Assembly (NCBI GenBank): GCA_041987205.1
Contig: JBHIWX010000109.1
Location: forward strand, 1 to 12,363
Source: BOKV01 sp041987205
Lineage (GTDB): Bacteria; Pseudomonadota; Alphaproteobacteria; Rhizobiales; Rhizobiaceae
Reading direction: 5' to 3'
Length of the DNA: 12,363 nucleotides
The position numbers and the translations under genes are program-made. Below, piece after piece: positions 6,908 to 12,363 of this stretch; position 1 is the stretch's first letter, and each line of letters begins with the position of its first letter. The notes beneath the pieces were generated by a model, which saw nothing but the letters and a program-made list of their open reading frames with translations, had not been told where the DNA came from and searched no databases.

Positions 6908-7236
6908 AAACTTCTCATACTGAACATTTTCATGGGTTGGATTTCGCGCGCGGTCTCACCCCGCGCTTCGATGTCACTCGGCACAGATTCACTCTGTCAG
7001 CGCATGACAACGACTTCTCTCAAGCACCGGTCCGATAGTCAGCTTGGCTGCTTCCGCGTTCCCGATAAGCCCCCGCAAGATCGGCCATTTCGAAGTCGGA
7101 TCTGAAATTGGCAGGGAACGCATTTGCAACGGAAGCGATTCGTCGCTTGCTCATTGCTTGAAGCGGAAACTAGCGCTTTCACGCGACGATTCCAAGCGTT
7201 TTCTGCAATGCACCCAAATGACGTTACGGCATTGCA
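6908..7236. other. 329-base intergenic region upstream of the DUF4167 gene
   Basis: This is the longest protein-free gap inside the minus-strand gene series. No convincing coding frame lies within it; a plus-strand frame starting at 7044 runs antisense into prmC and looks spurious. The region is visibly less GC-rich than the flanking genes. The best sigma-70-like match on the minus strand is TTGGAA (7190-7195), 17 bases, TAGTTT (7167-7172), which would give a leader of about 250 bases for the DUF4167 gene; this is weak. A 5-bp stem (ACAGA/TCTGT, 6983-6997) lies nearer the gene. I recognise no known riboswitch or small RNA. Confidence 0.5.
7204..7236 (-). repeat. Inverted repeat just downstream of prmC
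   Basis: TGCAATGC (7204-7211) and GCATTGCA (7229-7236) form a perfect 8-bp inverted repeat with a 17-base loop, starting at the base after the prmC stop codon. In the transcript the stem is followed by GAAAACGC, so there is no U-run. It could stabilise the 3' end but is not a standard intrinsic terminator. Confidence 0.4.
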
Positions 7237-8088
7237 TTACGGCATTCTTGCGACCACGACCCGGTCGATGCCGGCAAGGTCGGCGACGACGTCGTCGACC
7301 CGCCAGCCCCCGGTCACCGCCAGTTCGCCGACCGCTTTCGCCTGGCCCGCGCCGACCTCCAGATAGAGCCCGCCGTCTGCCGCGATCAAGGCGCCGGCAC
7401 CCGCCAGCAAGGCGCGATAGGCGTCGAGCCCGTCGGCCCCGCCATCGAGCGCGGCGAGCGGATCGTGCTCACGCACTTCGCGCGACAGCTCCGAAATATC
7501 GCCGGCCGGGATATAGGGTGGATTGGAGACGATGAAGTCGAATTTGCCGGCAAGCCCTTCGACGAAACTGCTCTCATGTGGCTCGAGCCGGTCGGCCACG
7601 CCATGCACCCGCGCATTGGTCGATGCGACCTCGAGCGCGGCCCGCGAGATATCGACGGCCACGCAGCGCGCTTGTGGCAGATGGACGAGCAGTGCCACCG
7701 CGATAGCACCGCTACCAGTGCCGATATCGGCGAAACGCAATCGCGCCTGCCGGTCGTCCACAGCCGCGAGTACCCGCTCGACTAGCACTTCCGTTTCGGG
7801 TCTCGGATCGAGAACGTCCGGCGTGACCTTGAACGTCAGCCCGTAGAAGGCCCGCTCGCCGACGATGCGGCTGACGGGCTCGCCGGCCGCCCGGCGTACA
7901 ATCGCCGTTTCGTATCGCTTAATGATCTCCGCCGGCGCGAGGTCACCCTCTCGGGAAATCAGTCCCGCCCGGTCGATTTCTGCGAAATGTTGCAGGAGCA
8001 GGCGGGCGTCGCGCGCGGCCTCGATCTTCGCCACGCCGGCACCGGCGAGTTGCGTCGCGCCCGACATCGCCAGTTCGCGATAGCGCAT
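7237..8088 (-). CDS. prmC: Peptide chain release factor N5-glutamine methyltransferase
   Basis: The 283-residue protein is a class I methyltransferase of the PrmC/HemK family. The N-terminal helical domain (about 1-85) binds the release factor. The catalytic domain has the linker motif DPRPETE (94-100), the S-adenosylmethionine loop DIGTGSG (121-127), the acidic ribose-binding strand VAVD (143-146) and the hallmark NPPY (189-192), which positions the glutamine amide. It methylates the Gln of the GGQ motif in RF1 and RF2, which speeds peptide release. The ATG at 8088 lies 3 bases after the prfA stop, so translation is probably coupled and no strong ribosome site is present. The length equals the family norm (about 280). 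Its substrate is the product of the gene immediately upstream. A 10-base sequence spanning the stop is duplicated just downstream (7224-7246). Confidence 0.97.
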   Translation of the reverse strand: MRYRELAMSGATQLAGAGVAKIEAARDARLLLQHFAEIDRAGLISREGDLAPAEIIKRYETAIVRRAAGEPVSRIVGERAFYGLTFKVTPDVLDPRPETEVLVERVLAAVDDRQARLRFADIGTGSGAIAVALLVHLPQARCVAVDISRAALEVASTNARVHGVADRLEPHESSFVEGLAGKFDFIVSNPPYIPAGDISELSREVREHDPLAALDGGADGLDAYRALLAGAGALIAADGGLYLEVGAGQAKAVGELAVTGGWRVDDVVADLAGIDRVVVARMP

Positions 8089-8091
8089 CGC

Positions 8092-9168
8092 TCAGGCTTC
8101 TTCGCCCATCGCCGCTAGCAGGCTCGCCTGGTGATCGGCGGTCAGCGCGTCGAACATTTCGTCCAGCCCCTCGCCCTCGATCATCCGGTCGAGCTTGTAG
8201 AGCGTCAGATTGATGCGATGGTCGGTGACGCGCCCCTGCGGGAAATTGTAGGTGCGGATGCGCTCCGAGCGATCGCCGGACCCGACCTGGCCCTTGCGCG
8301 CACTGGCGCGTTCCTCGTCCGCCTTCTGGCGCTCGGCGTCAAACAGCCGGGCGCGCAGGTTCCGCATGGCGTTGGCCCGGTTCTGGTGCTGCGATTTTTC
8401 CGAAGACGTCACCACGATCCCGGTCGGCAGATGGGTGATGCGTACCGCCGAATCGGTCGTGTTGACGTGCTGGCCACCCGCGCCCGAGGCACGCATCGTG
8501 TCGATGCGGATGTCCTCCGGCCTGATCTCGATGTCGATGTCCTCCGCCTCCGGCAGCACGGCGACGGTCGCCGCCGAGGTGTGGATGCGCCCGCCCGCTT
8601 CCGTCTCCGGCACACGCTGGACGCGATGCACGCCCGATTCGAATTTCAGCCGCGCAAAGGCGCCCTTTCCCGAAATCGTCGCGATGATTTCCTTGTAGCC
8701 GCCGACCTCGCCCTCGCTCGCCGACAGCACCTCGACCTTCCAGTTTTTCGAGGCCGCATAGCGCTCATACATGCGGAAGAGATCGCCGGCGAACAGCGCG
8801 GCTTCCGAGCCGCCCGTGCCGGCGCGCACCTCGAGGATGACGTTGCGGTCGTCGGCCGCATCGCGCGGCAGCAGCAGCACCTGGATGTCGCCGCGAAGCG
8901 CTTCGATCTTCTCCTCGATCTCGGGATATTCGAGTTCCGCCAGTTCACGCATTTCCCGGTCGGTCGCCTTGTCGGCCAGCAATTCGTCCAGCCCCGCCAG
9001 CGCCTTTTCGGCTTCGCGCAGCTCGCGGATCTTCGCGACCACCTCGCCGAGCTCGGCATATTCCGAAGCCAGCTTCACATAGGTCTCGGGCTCGGGTCCC
9101 GCCGCCATCTCGTTTTCGAGTGTGGAATGGCGTTTGAGAAGCTGGTTCAGTTTTTCGTCGATGAGCAT
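8092..9168 (-). CDS. prfA: Peptide chain release factor 1 (RF1)
   Basis: The 358-residue protein has the full RF1 layout: an N-terminal helical domain (1-100), the decoding domain, and the catalytic loop GAGGQHVNTTDSAVR with Gly231-Gly232-Gln233. The stop-codon recognition tripeptide is P-E-T (187-189) in HRVQRVPETEAGGRIHTS. The PxT form (PAT in E. coli) marks RF1, which reads UAA and UAG, as opposed to SPF in RF2. It binds the ribosomal A site and triggers hydrolysis of the finished peptide. Gln233 is the residue methylated by PrmC, encoded directly downstream. The length matches E. coli RF1 (360). The ATG at 9168 fits the family start, though the preceding sequence has only a weak GAG and no clear ribosome site. 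The gene follows ptsP after 70 bases that contain two 10-base palindromes. Confidence 0.98.
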   Translation of the reverse strand: MLIDEKLNQLLKRHSTLENEMAAGPEPETYVKLASEYAELGEVVAKIRELREAEKALAGLDELLADKATDREMRELAELEYPEIEEKIEALRGDIQVLLLPRDAADDRNVILEVRAGTGGSEAALFAGDLFRMYERYAASKNWKVEVLSASEGEVGGYKEIIATISGKGAFARLKFESGVHRVQRVPETEAGGRIHTSAATVAVLPEAEDIDIEIRPEDIRIDTMRASGAGGQHVNTTDSAVRITHLPTGIVVTSSEKSQHQNRANAMRNLRARLFDAERQKADEERASARKGQVGSGDRSERIRTYNFPQGRVTDHRINLTLYKLDRMIEGEGLDEMFDALTADHQASLLAAMGEEA

Positions 9169-9238
9169 TGATCATGTCTCGATGTTGGGGGACGGACGCA
9201 CGTGCGGTGCTCCCGGGACGATCGTCGGGACGGCGTCG
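9169..9238. other. ptsP-prfA intergenic gap with two palindromes
   Basis: This 70-base gap carries two perfect 10-base palindromes, CGCACGTGCG (9197-9206) and GACGATCGTC (9217-9226). The second sits inside a possible 5-bp stem (TCCCG/CGGGA). Neither is followed by a T-run. They could be protein-binding sites or parts of an mRNA structure between the two genes. I see no obvious promoter for prfA here. Confidence 0.35.
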
Positions 9239-11506
9239 CTAATACTGGATACCGTGCTCGCCGGCAAAGTCCGTCAGCAATTCGCGTACGGTCCGCTCAC
9301 GCGCCGGCCGTTCGATTTCCGGCAGCAATTGCACCGCAAGCTTCTCGGCATCGAGCTGGCGTACCATCGCCTTGACCGGCCCGATCGAGGACGGCGCCAT
9401 CGAGATCGAGCGCAGGCCGAGTCCGATCAGCGCCATGGCCGAGAGCGGCCGCCCGGCGATCTCGCCGCACAGCGTCAGCTGCACCTTGTGCTCGTCCGCC
9501 TTGACCACGATGGAACGCAGCACGCGCAGGAAGGCGCGGCTCAGCGGATCGAAGCGGCTGGCGATCTTGGCATTGCCCCGGTCGCTTGCCATGACGAACT
9601 GGAAGAGGTCGTTCGATCCGATGGAGACGAAATCGACCTCGGCCATCAATTCGTCGAGCTGCCACAAGAGCGCCGGCACCTCGATCATCGCGCCGAGCTT
9701 CAGGCTGCGCGGCACCTGATGGCCGAAGCTGGTCAGGATCTGCACCTCGCGGTCGATGATCTCGCGCACACGGCGGATTTCCCGCATCTCGGTGACCATC
9801 GGCAGCATGACGCGCAACTCGCGCCCCGCCGTCGCCTTCAACAGCGCCCGCATCTGGCCGCGGATCAGCCCGGGCCGGTCGATCGACAGGCGGATCGCCC
9901 GCCAGCCCAGCGCCGGGTTCTCCTCCGGCACCGCATTGAGATAGGGCAGCACCTTGTCGCCGCCGATATCGAGCGTGCGGAACGTCACCGGCTTGTCGCC
10001 GGCTGCCTCCACCACGTCGCGATAGAATATTTCCTGTTCGCCCGGCCGGGGAAAACGCGCAGCCACCATGAACTGCAATTCGGTGCGGAACAGCCCGATA
10101 CCCTTCGCGCCCGATTGCGCGAGCTGCGGGAGATCCATGGCGAGGCCGGCATTCATGTAGAGATCGATCTCCACACCGTCGCGCGTCACCGATGGCTCGT
10201 CGCGCAATTCCTCGTACTGCTTCTGGCGGCTGGCGCGGAACCGGACCTTCTCGGCATAGGCCGTCTCGACCTCGCTGACCGGTCGCAGATGCACCACACC
10301 CTCGTCGCCGTCGACGATGATCGAATTGCCGCTCTCCGACATCGACACCGCGTTCTGCAATTGCCCGACCACGGGAATGCCCAGCGCGCGCGCCACGATC
10401 ACCACGTGGGAAGTCGGCGAGCCTTCCTCCAGCACGAGGGCGCGCAGCTTGTCGCGATTGTAGTCGAGCAACTCCGCCGCACCCATGTTGCGCGCCACCA
10501 GGATGCAGTCGCCCGGCAAATCGGGCTCGAGCGGCCCATGCGGCTTGCCTACCAGTTCGCGCAGCAGCCGATAGGCCAGATCCTCGAAATCGTGCAGGCG
10601 CTCGCGCAGATAGGGGTCCGACTGGCGCACCATACGCGCGCGATTGTCGGACTGCACCTTCTCGACCGCAGCCTCCGCCGTCAGCCCGTTGGCGATCGCC
10701 TCCTCCATGTGGCGCACCCAGCCACGGTCGTTGGCGAACATGCGATAGGCTTCCAGCACCTCGCGGTGTTCGCCGTCCTTGGCGACCTCGCGCCGGTCGA
10801 GCAGATCGTCGATGGAAATCCTCAGGCGGCCGATCGCCTCGCGCAGCCGCGCCATTTCCAGATCGGCATCCTCGTTGAAAAGATTGGTGACGACGACGCG
10901 CGGCTCGTGCAGCACGACATAGCCAAGCCCGATACCCTCGGCGAGCGGCGAGCCGACGAGGCGCAGCGCCCGCGACAGGTCTAGCCCGGTGCCCTGCCGG
11001 TTGAGGCCTTCGAGCTCGCCGGCAGCGATCAGTTCGGCGATAACCATCGCCGTCGTTTCCAGCGCCTCGACCTCGTCCTCGCGATAGGTCCGGCTTGCCT
11101 GGTTCTGAACGACAAGCACGCCGAGCGAACGGCCAGCGCGCAGGATCGGCACGCCGAGGAAGGACTGGTAGATTTCCTCGCCCGTCTCCGGCAGGTAGGC
11201 GAAGGCGGGATGGCTCTGCGCGTCGTCGAGATTGAGCGGACGCGCGGTCGCCGCGATGGTACCGACGAGACCCTGGCCGACCCTGAGCGACGCCTCGTGC
11301 ACCGCCTCGGGCTTCAGGCCTTCGGTCGCGAACAGTTCGAGTACGCTGTCGGCACGCAGCACATAGACCGAGCACACCTCGGCCACCATGTTGGCCGCGA
11401 TGTGGCGAACGATCTTGTCGAGCCGCTCCTGCGCGCCGAGCTCCTCCGCCATGACTTCGCGGAGCCGCTTCAGCAATACGCGCGGGCCTGTCGTGGCACC
11501 TCTCAT
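9239..11506 (-). CDS. ptsP: Phosphoenolpyruvate-protein phosphotransferase, nitrogen PTS enzyme I (EI-Ntr)
   Basis: The 755-residue protein has an N-terminal GAF domain (about 27-163) fused to a complete enzyme I: the HPr-binding helical domain (about 180-305), the mobile phosphohistidine domain with EEGSPTSHVVIVAR (His367 as phospho-acceptor), and the PEP-binding barrel (about 430-720) with GLFRTE (Arg474), TLDIGGDK, SIGSNDLFQF and catalytic Cys680 in LTLCGE. The GAF domain separates EI-Ntr from the sugar PTS enzyme. It takes phosphate from PEP and passes it to NPr (PtsO), then to EIIA-Ntr. In characterised homologues the GAF domain senses glutamine, linking phosphorylation to nitrogen status. 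The ATG at 11506 (MRGATTGPRVLLKRLRE) matches the relatives' start I recall but has no nearby ribosome site. An in-frame GTG at 11530 has AGGAG (11542-11546) 11 bases upstream, and the frame is open to a TTG at 11605. Confidence 0.97.
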   Translation of the reverse strand: MRGATTGPRVLLKRLREVMAEELGAQERLDKIVRHIAANMVAEVCSVYVLRADSVLELFATEGLKPEAVHEASLRVGQGLVGTIAATARPLNLDDAQSHPAFAYLPETGEEIYQSFLGVPILRAGRSLGVLVVQNQASRTYREDEVEALETTAMVIAELIAAGELEGLNRQGTGLDLSRALRLVGSPLAEGIGLGYVVLHEPRVVVTNLFNEDADLEMARLREAIGRLRISIDDLLDRREVAKDGEHREVLEAYRMFANDRGWVRHMEEAIANGLTAEAAVEKVQSDNRARMVRQSDPYLRERLHDFEDLAYRLLRELVGKPHGPLEPDLPGDCILVARNMGAAELLDYNRDKLRALVLEEGSPTSHVVIVARALGIPVVGQLQNAVSMSESGNSIIVDGDEGVVHLRPVSEVETAYAEKVRFRASRQKQYEELRDEPSVTRDGVEIDLYMNAGLAMDLPQLAQSGAKGIGLFRTELQFMVAARFPRPGEQEIFYRDVVEAAGDKPVTFRTLDIGGDKVLPYLNAVPEENPALGWRAIRLSIDRPGLIRGQMRALLKATAGRELRVMLPMVTEMREIRRVREIIDREVQILTSFGHQVPRSLKLGAMIEVPALLWQLDELMAEVDFVSIGSNDLFQFVMASDRGNAKIASRFDPLSRAFLRVLRSIVVKADEHKVQLTLCGEIAGRPLSAMALIGLGLRSISMAPSSIGPVKAMVRQLDAEKLAVQLLPEIERPARERTVRELLTDFAGEHGIQY

Positions 11507-11673
11507 CAATACGGCTTGCCGGCCGCCCACACGGCCGGTCTCTCCTACTGCGAACGACGCGGAAACCCCTTGTCCGGCCGATCTGTCTCTCGCCCCTGCA
11601 GGCAATCCAAGGGAACCGGCACCACCGCCGGCGATTCCTTCATAGCACCGCGCGCCTTGCGCGGCGAAAGGCT
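11507..11673. other. lysC-ptsP intergenic region
   Basis: This 167-base gap is GC-rich and holds no separate gene. On the minus strand, just after the lysC stop, a GC-rich stem (CCGCGC/GCGCGG, about 11647-11663) lacks a following T-run, so it is not a clear terminator. Near ptsP lie an AGGAG (11542-11546) and a hairpin (11519-11538). No convincing -35/-10 pair was found, so read-through from lysC to ptsP is possible. Confidence 0.4.
11519..11538 (-). repeat. Hairpin between AGGAG and the ptsP ATG
   Basis: CCGGCC (11519-11524) and GGCCGG (11533-11538) form a perfect 6-bp GC-only stem with an 8-base loop. It lies between the only good ribosome-binding sequence (AGGAG, 11542-11546) and the ATG at 11506. 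If folded, it would bring the two to an effective distance of about 15 bases. It also covers the alternative GTG start at 11530. Confidence 0.45.
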
Positions 11674-12363
11674 TTATTGCTTGTCGAGTCCGTAGACCGA
11701 ATGCAGCGTGCGGACCGCGAGTTCGCCGTAATCGGCATCGATCAGCACGGAAAACTTGATTTCGGACGTCGTGATCGCCCGAATATTGATGCCTTTGGCG
11801 GCCAGCGCGGAAAAGGCCGTCGCGGCGACACCGGCATGGCTGCGCATGCCAATGCCGATCACGGAAACCTTGACCAGCCCCTTGTCGGACTGGACCATCT
11901 CGTAACCGATCTTGTCGCGCTGGGTCTCCAGCACCTTCAGCGCCTTGTCCACATCGGAATCGGGCAGCGTGAACGTCATGTCGGTGCGCGAACCGTCCTC
12001 GGAAACCGACTGGACAATCATGTCGACATTGATGTGTTCTTGCGCCAGCGGCCCGAACACCGACGCTGAAACGCCCGGCTTGTCCGGCACGCGCCGGAGC
12101 GAAATCTGCGCCTCGTCGCGCGTATAGGCGATACCCGTTACGACCTGCTTTTCCACGATATCATCCTCGTCGCAAATCAGCGTTCCGGGCGGCATGGCGC
12201 CCTCGCTTGAATCGATTGCTTCCGGCTTCTCGAAGCTGGAGCGCACGAACACTCTGACGCCGTGCACCATGGCCATTTCGACCGACCTGACCTGCAGCAC
12301 CTTGGCGCCGAGCGAGGCCATTTCGAGCATTTCCTCGAACGAGATGCGCGGCAGGCGCCGCGC
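11674..12363 (-). CDS. lysC: Aspartate kinase, C-terminal part (5' end beyond the window)
   Basis: 229 codons are visible; the frame stays open through the right edge, so the catalytic N-terminal half is missing. The fragment begins in the conserved end of the kinase domain (ISFEEMLEMASLGAKVLQVR) and continues into two ACT domains, about residues 84-145 (GIAYTRDEAQISLRRVPDKP, then INVDMIVQ) and 163-222 (KVSVIGIGMRSHAGVAATAF, then IRAITTSEIKFSVLI). Aspartate kinase makes aspartyl phosphate, the first step toward lysine, threonine, methionine and diaminopimelate, and the ACT pair binds feedback amino acids. The short C-terminus after ACT2, with no dehydrogenase domain, identifies a monofunctional LysC-type enzyme rather than ThrA or MetL. 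The ATG at 12330 is internal and not the gene start: the upstream codons match the family. It stops with TAA at 11674-11676, 167 bases before ptsP. Confidence 0.96.
   Translation of the reverse strand, partial: ARRLPRISFEEMLEMASLGAKVLQVRSVEMAMVHGVRVFVRSSFEKPEAIDSSEGAMPPGTLICDEDDIVEKQVVTGIAYTRDEAQISLRRVPDKPGVSASVFGPLAQEHINVDMIVQSVSEDGSRTDMTFTLPDSDVDKALKVLETQRDKIGYEMVQSDKGLVKVSVIGIGMRSHAGVAATAFSALAAKGINIRAITTSEIKFSVLIDADYGELAVRTLHSVYGLDKQ

Noticed and set aside
9122..10984. 620-codon plus-strand open frame antisense to ptsP and the prfA 5' end
   Set aside because: It lies opposite clearly recognised PtsP and RF1 sequence, is rich in Arg/His/Leu as expected from the complement of GC-biased codons, and has no recognisable domain.
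11640..11673. GC-rich stem after lysC as an intrinsic terminator
   Set aside because: The stem is short (5-6 bp) and is followed by GTGCTATGAAGG, not a T-run.
12328..12330. ATG at 12330 as the true start of lysC
   Set aside because: The frame continues upstream to the window edge with codons matching the conserved aspartate kinase sequence just before it, so this Met is internal.

Overview
The window comes from an alphaproteobacterial chromosome, most likely a member of the Rhizobiales (Hyphomicrobiales). Three things point there: the short alphaproteobacterial form of the 16S 5' end, the high G+C with strong third-position G/C bias in every gene, and the gene order lysC - ptsP - prfA - prmC - DUF4167 gene - clpB - M23 peptidase, which I recall from Sinorhizobium-type genomes (synteny from memory, not searched). 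I cannot name the genus.

Layout. Bases 1 to about 326 are the 5' third of a 16S rRNA gene on the minus strand, cut by the left edge. Upstream of it (about 327-785) lies the rrn leader, with several strong hairpins, a boxA-like antitermination element and a near-consensus rRNA promoter with an A/T-rich upstream element and a C-rich discriminator. Diverging from this promoter on the plus strand is a membrane-anchored M23 (LytM-type) peptidoglycan metallopeptidase, possibly an RgsM-like polar-growth protein. All other genes lie on the minus strand, from the right edge inward: a 5'-truncated aspartate kinase (lysC), the nitrogen phosphotransferase enzyme I (ptsP), release factor 1 (prfA), its glutamine methyltransferase (prmC), a DUF4167 protein of unknown function, the ClpB disaggregase, and a small MmcQ/YjbR-family protein that converges on the M23 gene.

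How they work together. prfA and prmC are separated by 3 bases and form an enzyme-substrate pair: PrmC methylates the Gln of the GGQ motif in RF1. clpB has a candidate heat-shock (RpoH-type) promoter followed at once by a strong leader hairpin, and the MmcQ/YjbR gene sits 31 bases downstream, probably co-transcribed. ptsP (nitrogen sensing through GAF) follows lysC (aspartate-family amino acids) after a 167-base gap that carries its own structured leader.

Overall this is a conserved housekeeping region. I see no mobile elements, CRISPR, phage genes, tRNAs or defence genes, and no convincing new multi-gene system. The points that most merit a second look are the DUF4167 gene with its 329-base upstream region, the clpB promoter and hairpin, the structured 16S leader, and the ptsP translation start.
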